From Dipteris shenzhenensis (taxonomy: Eukaryota; Polypodiophyta; Polypodiopsida; Gleicheniales): 64,000 nt of DNA. Shown one piece after another: positions 9,102 through 20,024 of this stretch (the first letter of the stretch is position 1; each line of letters begins with the position of its first letter). The notes beneath the pieces were generated by a model, which saw only the letters and a list, made by a program, of their open reading frames with translations, made no database searches and was not told the origin of the DNA. The position numbers and the translations under genes were made by a program. The DNA is taken from the NCBI GenBank assembly GCA_047967505.1, contig CM106540.1. The stretch is one strand, 5' to 3'.

Positions 9102-11880
9102 CTACGGTTCATCCTCGACGTCGCCACCGTCATCGTCCGCCGCCGCCGCTGCTGCCGCTGCCGTCGGAACTGCTGGAGCCGCTGGAGCCGCCGGCACCGG
9201 TACTTGTACTGCCGGAGCCGCTTGCGCCGGTCGAAGTAAAGGTAGCTGCTGCGGGTTGAGAACATGGGCATCCACAAAAATTTGGAGCTGTCCATAGAAA
9301 GGTGGTGCCGCCGCCCCCGCCTGTTGAGCTACTGCCGCCATCCGATGAATATAGCGGCATGCTGTCCGCAGGTCGACCAACATAGCTGCTCTCTCAACAT
9401 GACTCGTTCTCCGCAGCTGTTGTAGCTCCTCTTCATGCAGTCGGGTCTTCTCAGATAAAGCGAGTTCGAGATCGGTTACCCGCATAGTGCGATCTGCTTT
9501 CTTCGTCACACTATCCAGTCGTTTCATTACCCACCCCAATTCCTTGGTTTGGGCACCTGTTGATTGTTCTGCCGTAGTAGCTCGGAGCTGCAGCAAATCG
9601 GCCATGAGGCTCTTCACCTCAACTTCATGTTGCTGGTGCTCTTCTTTCCGGGCGAGCTTGAGTGCCAACAGCTGAGATCTGGCATCGTCACACTGCTGTT
9701 GCACCACCGCGACGTGTTCTTTCAGCTGCAAAAAGTGCCTTGCGTCCAAGGATTCCCCGTCCGCTGGCTCCGGAAAAGCTGCCACAAAAGCGGCTGCTGC
9801 GTCTGCTTGGGGTCGTGGCTTCATTGCGATCTCGGGTCTTTTGCCTCTGGCCTTCGCTCGTCGGAGGGCTTCTTCCAGTTCGGCGATCCGTTTGACATAG
9901 CCTTCGGCAGAATCCACCGGTCCCGCCGCTGTCTGCTTCCCGAGAGTATTTGCCGATGTAGAACTTCCACCCTCCGGTTGTGCCGCAGTTTCCGTCACCG
10001 GTACTGGTGGTAAAAAGGCTGTTCCTGCGCCCCCTCCCGCCGGATCATCCTTATCCCTCCGGGCCAACCGTCGGTCGAGAGGCCTGCAAGCCCGCTCCAG
10101 CTCTACTCGCAATTGATGTTGATGATCAAGAAAAATACCCTGCATCTCTGCGACGAAGGCTTCCGATAAATCCAACAAAAGTGCCTCGTCCAGCATGCGT
10201 GTAGAGCTAGAGGGTTGCCGGTACGCCATCACTTCCGCTTCCAACAACTGCACCCTGGCGGTCGCAGCTGTAGCCTTCTCCGTCAATTGTTCCGTCAGCC
10301 GCAGGTGTTCTTGAGTTTGGGCGACAATCGCCGTCCTTGCTTCCTCCATATCCTGCTGTCGCCGTGCATCCACCTGTTGGAGTCGTACCAACTGCTCCTG
10401 CAGCTGTTGATTGCGTTCGAGCAGCCTGGCATTTTCCTGGCGCAACCTCGCCTCATTCTCCTCCAGCTGCCCCTTCTGAAAACATTGGAGCAAGCGCTCC
10501 GCCAACCGTCGTGCCGTGACCAGATCATAGGTCTCCACCGGCGGAGATAGCTGCAGCTCACCACTCCCCCTTGGGACGACACGGGTTTCCTCCTGACATG
10601 CCTGTCTCCCCGAACTGTCCTCCCGAGTGTGGACTGAGCTTTCCCCTTGCAAGGCCTCCGCTTCCGGGCGGGTTTTCTTCAACATTGCTCCTTCCGGCAC
10701 GAGAGCCAACTTTCTTTTCAATAAACTGGCCATGCGGCTCAATGTTGCTGAGACCGCTGGCCTACTCCTCTGGCTGCCCTGTGGAACTTCTGCCGGAACC
10801 ACCACCGCAGGTACTACCGCCGTAACCTCCACCGCAGGTACTACCGGAGTCACCTGGTTGCTTGGCATCAGCGTCAGAGCTCCTTCCGTTGTTGATCTCG
10901 CTGGTTCCACCTCCTTGGACTCCTTGTCCGAACCATCGTCGGTGGACTCCTCCACCTCCACATACGACCCTGGGACTACCGGTTCCGCATCTGGTCCGAA
11001 CAAAAGAAATAAAACTTGCCCCATCCGAGATGTTGCCGTTGGCTTCAAGAGCTTCTTGGCCACCTCCAGAATTCTGTCCGCCAGCAGCTTCGCCCAGGGA
11101 ACCGGTTTCCCTTGCTCCGCCCTCTGGAAATAGGTAAACTGGGTCTGTCCCAGTAGCTCTGCTTTCACCTTCTGCCAGAGTGCCTCTGCAATAAACTTGT
11201 AGCATGTCTTCTTCGAAGCATCCAGCTTCTTCATGTTGTACTCCCCCTTGCAACCTGCGCCGAGAGCTGCCTCCATGGCACTGCTGGTAAGCTTCGTGAC
11301 TTTGCATGGACCATCCACCGGCAAGTGCAACCGGGCCGCTACCAGCTCCTTGCACAAGGTGAAAGTCTTTCCATACACCACGACCTTGCGCCCGCGTGCA
11401 AGCTGCGCCAAGATATCTTGCGCCAATGGATGAACTGGTGTCGTAGCCCATGGCAAACCCGCGAACTCCACCAGACGAGCTCGTGTCAGCCAAGACTGCA
11501 CAGCCTCATCCCCAACAGGTAACGGATTGATTAGATGGAAGACCACCATAGCGGCGAGAAGCTGGGATGCGAGGGAGAAGAGTTCTGGAAAACAAAGAAT
11601 TGGAAATAAGCCCCTTTTTGCTTCCAAATTGCCTTTTGGATGCCTTGGTGAACTCCTTGTTTGCATGCAACGATCAAGTGTCCCATCATCCTGATAAAAG
11701 CCCCACTTCGAAGATTCAGTAGATTGCATGGCGGCGTCCTCGCTCCGCAACACGAAGCTTTGCTCCCACCGTTTCACGGAATAAAGTGAGTGATACCACA
11801 CGTGTGTACTAATAGCCCCCATCATCGGTTTCTCCACCGAAATGGCTATAAATGCAGTTGAAATGATCTTCACAGGTGGT
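9102..11880 (-). other. C-terminal extension downstream of integrase (copy 1)
   Basis: About 925 residues in frame with pol. The first globular part (about 11600-11050) has ARLVEFAGLPWATTPVHPL and GRKVVVYGKTFTLCKELV, vaguely like the plant transposon protein domain found downstream of pol in some Athila-type elements (memory-based, low confidence). It is followed by acidic and Val/Pro-rich linkers and two long coiled-coil stretches (about 10540-10220 and 9900-9380; e.g. ENARLLERNQQLQEQL). The end is Ala/Pro-rich and then acidic (DDDGGDVEDEP). No signal peptide or clear membrane segment, so an envelope protein is not supported. Confidence 0.8.
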
Positions 11881-14800
11881 TTCTCCGGAAATGGGTAAGG
11901 TGGCATGGGCCCTGTATATGGTCGGAGACGAAATCCATTTACCGGCTTCTGCAACAGCTCCCCCTGTAGTGTTCCTAATCGGAACGTGCCGTCACCATAA
12001 CGCTCCACCACCCAATACGGACCTCCCCACCGTAACTTCAGCTTACCCGGATGCGGACCCATCCGAGTGTTAAACAATATCACGGCATCTCTCCGTTTGA
12101 AGGTCTTCTTCTTTGAATGACGGTCCACCCAAATCTTCCGTCTGTCCTGGACTACCTGTGCAAGATACGCACTGTTGAACCGCTCCTCACCCAGCCGATC
12201 CAGCTGTTCAATCCTCCGGTCTACGGACTCGTCCCAGCCCAATTTCTCTGCCGCTGCAATCCGCAGACTCGGTACTAGGAATTCCATGGGGACCACTGCT
12301 TCAACTCCGTAAACCAACTTGAATGGCGTGAACCCCGTCGCAACCTTATAGGAAGTCCGGAACGCCCATAATGCGGAGTAAAGTTTTTCATCCCAATCTA
12401 TCCGATTTTCATTGACCAGCTTTTTCAGAATGACTAGCAACACCTTATTCGAGGACTCTGCCTGTCCGTTTGCCTGAGGGTAATACACTGTGGACTTCTT
12501 ATGAATGATTAGGTGCCGGGTAACCAGTTCCCGTAACACCGCATTAAGGAAATGCCCACCTTGATCCGTGACGAGCTCAACCGGACATCCGTACCGTGTC
12601 ATAATGGCTTCATAAAGGAATCTGGCCACAGCCTTTGCCGAATTATCCTTCAGTGCTCTGGCCTCCACCCATTTGGTACAGTAATCTGTCGCCACCAGGA
12701 TATACCGGTTACCTGTCCTCCGCGCCGGCGGCGAAAACGGACCTACAAAGTCCAGCCCCCACTTCATGAACGGTTCGAGGGCCAGTATGGGATTGTGCGG
12801 CATCCGGTCCCGACCTGATGGCTGGCCCAACCTCTGGCACACATCGCATCTTTTGACGAACCTATGCGCATCCCCCATTAATGTTGGCCACCACAGACCT
12901 CCTTGGAGTACCTTCCATCCGGTTACTTCTCCTGCGAAGTGTCCACCGCTGATTCCTTGGTGAGCCTCTTCCAGGATGACCTCCTGCTCATGTGGGTACA
13001 CACACCGTCGCAACACACCATCCAGCCCCTTTTTATACAATTGGTCAGCAATGATCCGGAAGTCTCTGCTCTTGAGCGCGAGCCGTTTCCGCTGGTCTCG
13101 CGACATTCCGTCGCGCATCTGGCCCGTGTCGACAAAGTGAAACATGTCGTCGTACCACGTCTTTGGAGCTGCCGGTACCACCGCCTCCAGTTCGAACAGC
13201 TGGGCATCCGGAAAATCGTCTTCCACACCCATCGGGTCTTCGCCAGATTCCAACCGCGAAAGGTAATCCACTACGGCATGTGTACTTCCTGGTCGATGGA
13301 CCACCGTGAAGTCGAACTCCTGTAAAAGCAGCATCCACCGGGCCAACTTTCCAGTGAGCTCGGGCTTGTGTACCAAATACAACAAGGCGGAATGATCCAC
13401 ATGAAACGTGAACCGATTCCCCAACAGGTAGTGACGAAACTTTGTTACGGAATAAATCATCCCCAATGCTTCCCGCTCCGTCGTAGAGTAATTTCGTTCG
13501 GCTTTGGACAACCTGCGACTTGCATAATACACCGGGCGGAACCACTTGCTTGTCGCTTCCTGCATGAGGACACTACCAATAGCCACATCCGAGGCATCCA
13601 CGAAGACATGAAACATCTTCGTCCAATCTGGCGGCTGAACCACCGGTGCTGTTGCCAACATCAGTTTGAGCCGTCGAAAAGCTAAGTCACAAGCAGGAGA
13701 CCAGACTACCGGTACTTTGTTGAGTTGGTCATATAGTGGTGTCGCCACATCCGCCAGATACCGCAGCATTCGGCTGTGCCATTTAACCTGCCCTAGGAAT
13801 CTCCCGAGCTGCTTACCGTTGCCAGGAACCTTTGCCTGCCGAATCGCTTCGACCTTCGCCGGATCTACCGCAATGCCTTCCGCCGAGACAATGCAACCCA
13901 GCAGCATACCGCTGCCCACGGCGAATGCACATTTCATAGGGTTCAGACACAACCGTGCCTCCCTACACCGGGTTAAGCATTTCTGCAGATGCTCAAGGTG
14001 CTGCTCGCGACTCCCAAAAACACTGAAATCGTCCAGAAATACCTGCATAAAGATTAGTAAATAATCATGAAATATTTCTTGGACCATGCGTTGAAATGTT
14101 GCCGGAGCATTCTTTAGCCCAAATGCCATCACCAGGAAAACAAATGCTCCCCACTCCGTGATGAAGGCTGTTTTCTCTCGATCTTCTGGTGCCATCTGCA
14201 CCTGGTTATACCCACTGAAGCCATCCAGAAAAGAATACATCTCGTGACCTGCCACTGTATCCAGCATAGTATCATTAAACGGCAATGGAAACGGATCCGT
14301 GATTGTCGCCGCGTTAAGCTTTCTGTAGTCAACACAGACCCGCAACTTCAAATTCTTTTTCGGAACAATCACTATTGGCGAAAGCCACGTTGCACGATCA
14401 ACCGGATAGATAAACCCGACCTTTAGCAGCCTGTCCAGCTCCTCCTTCACCCTCTGGGCATAGTTCGGGTTCATTCGATACCGTTGTTGCCGAACCGGTA
14501 TCGCATCCTTCTGCAGATTGATCCTGTGCTGATAGAATTTGGGATCGATGCCAAGCAAATCTGTGTAGTCCCAGGCGAACACGTCTTTGAAGGATTTCAG
14601 CAATGTCTCCAATTTTCCCCGAAACCCTTTATCGAGCTTCGCACTGACACGGACGTTCTTTGGCTCCTCCTCCGTCCCGAGGTTAAGATCCAGCAGCTCG
14701 TCTTCTTTGACCCTCCGCGAGCGACGGAGTTCCTGCTCGAAAACTCTTTCCGCCTCCGCCACTCCCGCTTCGTCCGGCATGTCTCCTGTGCCTTCCGGTA

Positions 14801-17650
14801 GACTCCCTTCGACTGGTTCTTTAGTGGAACTGGATGACTCCTGCATAGCCGAGGGAATCTGATGCTGATATTGCTTTAAAACGGCAACCACATCGACCTC
14901 GAACAAGCTTACCAGCTCCGTATTCCTACTGAAGTAGTCATCCTCCTCTTCCACCCCCATTCCGTCCATCATATGGATACCTTCCGCCATCGTCGGTCGG
15001 AATGGTGTCCTCAGCCCTTGTTTGGTATGTACCGAGAGCTTCAGCTTCTTTTTTCCTTTCCGAATGGTGATGCGGTCTGATTGCCAGTCTTGTTTCACAC
15101 GGGCCTGCCGCAACCACGGTCTTCCGAGCAATAACGGGTATGACCCGCTAATATCCTCCATCCGGAGAATCACCGCAGCGATTTCGAACTTCACGCCGCA
15201 AACCTCCATTTTCAATCCACGGAGCAATCCTAACGGCTGCACTCTCCGTTGGTCTGCCATCCGAACGGCGAAGGGTGCGGATTCCCATTTTGTGATACCC
15301 AATGGCACCAGCATTTGTTCGGACAGGATGTTGACCCCAGACCCTCCGTCCAGCAACACCCCTCCCACACGGCTGTTCTCCAGTGTTACGGAAATTACCG
15401 GGACCGCTTCGTCAAAAACAGGAGGCTGTTCTTCCGCTTCAGGCTTTGCAGATCCGTCTGACGACACTTCCATTGTTACCGCTTCCATCTCCGACTCCAT
15501 CGCCCTGACTGGTTCCGTCAATTGTTTGATGAGAGAACTCCGGAAATTGGGTACCAATGCTAACAATTGCTCCATTGTCATGTGTATTTGCTGTTTCCGC
15601 AAATCCTGCCATAAATCATATGGTTCAACACCCTCCTCGCCGGTCATCAGGCTGTCCTTCTGACTGGTAGGTAGACAAGTCGCTTCTGGCTGCTCTCCTT
15701 GCAGGCGCCTTGCCACCTTCGCACCATTCTCCGTCACCGAGACTGCCTTTTCCGCGCTTGGCCTAGGTAACACCGTTGGGGTTTTCTGGACCCAGTCACC
15801 GACCGTCGACCGCACCTTTTGTTGTGCCTGCCAATCCAACGCCGGAGGTCTCCCCTTCTCTTGCGGGGCCTTGTAGTCCCGCACCTTTTCTTGGGATCGT
15901 GTGACCACGAGCACATCTCCGCTCGCACTTCCTCCCACTTTGCCTTCAACAGGGACACCCGCCGGTACTTCCGGTACTTCTTCGGACTGCGGACTAGGCT
16001 CCTTGCTATCCTGTTGCGGACTGTCATCATTGCATTCGATAATCAGAACCGCATTCACTGCTGGTGCGGACTTGCCTTCTCCGGATCCCCGGGTTGCTTC
16101 CCTTTCCGCCTTGTGGCGCTTGAATAATTCGCAATCTACCTTTCGATGTCCGGGTTGATTGCAATAAAAACATAGGAACGTCCGTTCCCCTGCTGGTTCA
16201 TCTGCACCTGTTCCAGCCGTTCTCGGCCGCCAAGGTCTTTTCGCCGGTGCGGCTGGTACCGCGGCTGGCGCTGCGGCTGGTGCCGCAACTACCGCCGCCA
16301 CCGCTGGTGTCGGGGCTATTCGTGCGTTATAGCGGCAGATCTCCGTGGTATGCGTCGCTGTTTGGCAAATCGCACACCACCGCTCATTCAAACCGCATTC
16401 CTCTGCTAAGTGTCCTGCATTCCGGCACCGATTACACCAAGTATCCTTGCGAACTTTAGAAGAGGACCCTATTCCACTATCCCGGCTTTTGGCTCCGGCA
16501 GCAGATCCTTCCGGAAATGACTTCCCTGCCGCTTTTCCAGCCTTCCACCTCATGGAACGTTTGTCCTCCTCCTCATCCGACTGATCCGACTCCTCCTCAG
16601 TATCGGTATCGGAGTCTCCCTCAGCCTCCTCATACTTCACTTTTCCTTTCCTTCCCTTGGAAGTAAACAGGACTTGTTCCGCCCTCACCGCTACTTGGAC
16701 GACTTCTTCCAATGAAAGAGCTTCCAGATCCAACGATGCCAGGGACCTTTTCAATCCTTTATTCAGCCCCTCCATGAAGTAAGCATTTTGGATGGGGACT
16801 GCCGGGGTAGTTGCTGCATCGAGGCGGCGGATCAACGACCGAAACCTGGCCGCATACGCCTCCACTTCTTGGTTCTTCTGTTCTAGTTTCCCCAGTTTGG
16901 CCAGGACATGAACACGGGTCTTGTCCTCTCGAAACCGGAGCAAAAAGGCATCCCGCAGTAGATCAAACGTGGCGAAATGGGTAGCTCCATATGGCGCGAT
17001 CCATACTGCCGCCTGCTTCTGCGCAGTGTCGGGATGAAAGTCGCCATCTTCATAAGATCTGTCGCCTGCACTGGTGGAGCCGTATTCACCATCCATGCCA
17101 TCTCAAATGACAGGATATGTGCATCCGCATCCTCCTTATCCCGTCCCGAAAACTTGGGGTACTTCACCGTCATCCTGGGTACCAGTGGTGGAATAGCCGC
17201 GCTACTTACCGCCGGAACTCCACCCCCACCTCCGCCTCCACCGCCTCCACCTCCCCTACCGGGATCTGGTGACGGACCTGGGGCTCCGCTTCCTGCAGGC
17301 ACACCACCCCCCCGTCTCCTGGGACTCGGTGGTGGGGAATTCCGCAACGGTGACGCTTCGTCTTCCGGAGGAGTACTTGTTAAATCGAACGGGCTACTGC
17401 GTCCGGAGGATTCGCCTTCCTCCTGAACACCGGAAACGACTGGACCTTCCTCTCCTGGGATCAGCGGAGGTGTGTCAGAGCGACTACTACTCTCACTATC
17501 CGTGAAGAAGCCGAAGAGAAGATCACGTTGAGCCACATATCGGTCATGCCGTTCCTCGCGGGTTGTACGTGCCGATACTGGAGTTGCAGGCTCCCGAGGC
17601 CGTTCCGGAGAGCGCGATGTTCCCCCTGGCGCACCCCCAGCGTCATTCAT
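9102..17650 (-). pseudogene. Gypsy copy 1 gag-pol-extension frame, broken by a 2-bp insertion
   Basis: Starts at the ATG at 17650 (MNDAGGAPGG) and ends at 9102, about 2,848 codons once the 2-bp GC duplication near 17021-17024 is discounted; copy 2 lacks those two bases. Order on the minus strand: Pro/Gly-rich N-terminus; gag (YPKFSGRD...); three CCHC knuckles around 16160-16440 (CNRCRNAGHLAEEC, CAICQTATHTTEIC, CFYCNQPGHRKVDC); aspartic protease with LLDGGSG at about 15340-15355; reverse transcriptase with FLDD at about 14029-14039; RNase H (FVDASD); integrase zinc finger near 12840-12960 and catalytic triad in GLDFVGPF, VTDQGG and NGQAE; a GPY-type end (GGPYWVVERYGDGTF) near 12000; then about 925 more residues with long coiled coils. 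No stop separates gag, pol and extension, so a polyprotein is expected. Probably inactive because of the frameshift. Confidence 0.93.
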
Positions 17651-17741
17651 GCGCTAGTCCACGCACCGAGGAATCAGAGTATTACAGATGGGGAGCAGCC
17701 AACCTCTCCGGGGTATCCACCGCGACAAACATGGAAATCTT

Positions 17742-17753
17742 CCGTGGTCGCCA
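17742..17753 (-). other. Gypsy copy 1 primer binding site
   Basis: On the minus strand the internal region begins AAG? reading as CTT then TGGCGACCACGG, three nt after the 5' LTR CA. The TGG start pairs with a tRNA CCA end; the matching tRNA would end GGTCGCCA. Which tRNA this is was not determined. Confidence 0.65.
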
Positions 17754-17756
17754 AAG

Positions 17757-18238
17757 TGTTAGCCCTCTCTACTCTGAAGACTAACTCGAAACGCACTACT
17801 GCGACAGATTTACATGCGTAATCGTACTTCAGAACTGCGTATGAAAATTCATAGAGTAGAACAGTGATCGACAGAATCATTCATGATAAAACAATAAGGT
17901 AGATGCAATAGAATCTCTGTATTACATTTCTCCGAGCAGTACAACACCGTACTCTCTGATACATAACAATGTTCCTCTTCTGATCACACTGATCTTTGCT
18001 CCGATCCTCATCAATGAGCCCCCTGAATGATCGCTCTCTTCTCTTTTATCTAACCGGCACACATAACTCCTTCACGGTTGCCGTGCCTATTCAGTTCTCC
18101 GCCTGCTCCTAGAACTTCCGTCTTTTCATATCTCACTATAAACTAGATACAACGTATTAATGATAATAATCTAAGCACTAATGATCTAAGGACTCCCCCC
18201 CTAGTTCCTCTTTGCTGTTGCTGCTTTTGCCCTTAACA
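17757..18238 (-). repeat. Gypsy copy 1, 5' LTR
   Basis: 482 bp; by eye differs from the partner LTR at two sites (GATAC versus AATAC, and GATCTTTGC versus GATCCTTGC on the plus strand). Followed by the right-hand GTAGG target duplication. Confidence 0.95.
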
Positions 18239-18915
18239 GTAGGGAGGTTTGAGTGGTTTTGAGGTTGAGAGAGAAATTTGTAATAAAGTGTCATGAGAAG
18301 AGTTTTTTGAAGAGATTTATGATTAAATTTTGTTTTGAAGTTGTTGCGTACGCAATAGGTAGGGAGGTTTGAGTGGCTTTAAGGTTGAGAGAAATTTGTA
18401 ATTGATTGTTTTTTTTTGTTGAGGAGTTTTTTGGAGAGATTTATGATTAAATTTTGTTTTGAAGTTGTTGCGTATACTATAGGTAGGGAGGTTTGAGTGG
18501 CTTTGAGGTTGAGAGAAATTTGTAATTGATTGTTTTTTTTTTGTTGAGGAGATTTTTGGAGAGATTTATGATTAAATTATGTTTTAAAGTTGTTGTGTAC
18601 GCAATAGGTAGGGAGGTTTGAGTGGTTTTGAGGTTGAGAGAGAAATTTATAATAGATTGTTTTTTTTTGTTGATGAGTTTTTTGGAGAGATTTATGATTA
18701 AATTTTGTTTTGAAGTTGTTGCATACGCTATAGGTAGGGAGGTTTGAGTGGCTTTGAGGTTGAGAGAAATTTGTAATTGATTGTTTTTTCTTTGTTGAGG
18801 AGTTTTTTGGAGAGATTTATGATTAAATTATGTTTTGAAGTTGTTGCGTACGCAATAGGTAGGGAGGTTTGAGTGGTTTTGAGGTTGAGAGAGAAATTTG
18901 TAATAGATTTTTTTT
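18239..18915 (+). repeat. ~120-126-bp tandem array, right part
   Basis: Unit starts (GTAGGGAGGTTTGAGTGG) at 18239, 18359, 18483, 18608, 18734 and 18859, continuing the array at 8341-8562. Units contain GTACGCAATAGG with variants and a T-run of variable length. The array has about eight units in total. Confidence 0.93.
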
Positions 18916-20024
18916 TAATTTCATTGGATTTCTGACTCACTGTGTCAGTTTCTGCGTTTTTTTGCCCGGGTGTTGGAACTCAAGTTTGGAGCAACCATTT
19001 GTAGATCTATTAGTTTCGGTGGACTCAGGAGGTCCTAAAACTTCTATGTTGCTCATCATTCGCACTCCGATGGAGTTTACAAACAGCTCTGTTTCCAAAA
19101 ACGTTTTTCAGTCCGTGTATTGGACCCAATGATTGAGACCACGATTTCCAAAACCGTCTATCCCATTGGGTTCCGGATGCCCAAAAACCTCTACCTGTCA
19201 GTTCTTACGTGATTCGGTGGAGGATTTTCATAGTTATAGATCTCTGTGTATTCGATTTCATCTCTCTGTTATGCATTTTTCATTCTAAGGTTTTGAAACC
19301 TTAGATTTATGCCACATGGCAGTGGATAAGTATTGACTCCCATTTCTCACTCATCGGTTGGGATTTTGGAGTTCCGGCAGAAGAGAGATATTTGCAAATT
19401 TTCTTGCTGAGCCCGATTATGCAATGGCACCCATGTTTTGAGGCATCTCACGTTCTATTTTCAGTAGCGGTCATTACCATGGGACTATGATTTCTTGAGC
19501 ATACCTTATGCAGATCAGTCTGGTTGCAGTTTGAGTAGTGTGGGCTCATTCATGGTGTGCATTGGGTTGTAGTGGATGATTTATAGGCCATTTGGATGCA
19601 TTGTGGTCCTTATTAGATGCGCTAATAGGCCCAAATTCCCTTGTGGGATGCTACTTTTATGGACGATTTTCACATGGATGCTATTTTATGCTAAGGGACA
19701 GCTTTGACACATTGCAGGTGATGCACTGATAGTGCTACGCTCTCTTGGATGAGATATTATTAATGCACATGCCAGTGGATGGTGTTTATGCTTGAGTCAT
19801 TTGGCACTTATTGGCATTTTGGATTGCCATTGCAGTTGGCATTTTCTTTTGGGCCAAATTTGCTCATATGGATGCATAGTATATGCACATGAGTCAGATG
19901 CTTTGAGACATGAGCTTTGGTGATATTTCACTCTATTGTGGCATACACATTTGGGTGCACCTGGTATTTGGTTTGATTCTCTCTTGTAGGCACTAGCATT
20001 TGGGATTTTTGCTTCATTTGCATC
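18916..20024. other. Leader-like region before copia gag; no 5' LTR found
   Basis: No gene seen. A small hairpin CTAAGGTTTTGAAACCTTAG lies near 19287-19306. I looked for a match to the presumed 3' LTR start at 24133 and for a TGGTATCAGAGC primer site and saw neither, so the 5' LTR of the following copia element is lost or strongly diverged. Confidence 0.5.

Larger units (their letters stand above)
8563..18238 (-). mobile_element. Complete Ty3/gypsy LTR retrotransposon, copy 1 (9,676 bp)
   Basis: Two 482-bp LTRs in direct orientation enclose one very long minus-strand coding frame. Termini are TGTTAGCC and CTTAACA as read on the plus strand. The 5-bp direct repeat GTAGG flanks it (8558-8562, 18239-18243), confirming both ends. 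By eye the LTRs differ at only two of 482 positions, so insertion is recent. It splits a pre-existing tandem array. A second copy of the same family lies in the same orientation at 34286-43968. Confidence 0.96.

Noticed and set aside
10762-11493. 243-codon minus-strand frame in copy 1, with an equivalent at 36494-37225 in copy 2
   Set aside because: Overlaps the extension in another frame, Gly/Ser-rich composition from codon-position bias; a shadow frame.
9102-11880. Envelope-like gene in the gypsy 3' region
   Set aside because: No signal peptide, hydrophobic membrane segment or fusion-type motif; coiled coils and charged linkers dominate.
9018-17821. Many plus-strand frames of 60-213 codons within gypsy copy 1 (and equivalents in copy 2)
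   Set aside because: Antisense or off-frame shadows of the GC-rich minus-strand gag-pol-extension frame; the same frames recur in both copies only because the DNA is nearly identical.
17674-17880. 68-codon minus-strand frame in the gypsy 5' LTR/leader, also at 43404-43610
   Set aside because: Lies across the LTR/primer-site boundary and would disrupt no known function; no domain. Likely chance.
18239-18915. CRISPR-like regular repeats
   Set aside because: Units are contiguous 120-126-bp tandem repeats with no unique spacers, in a plant nuclear context.
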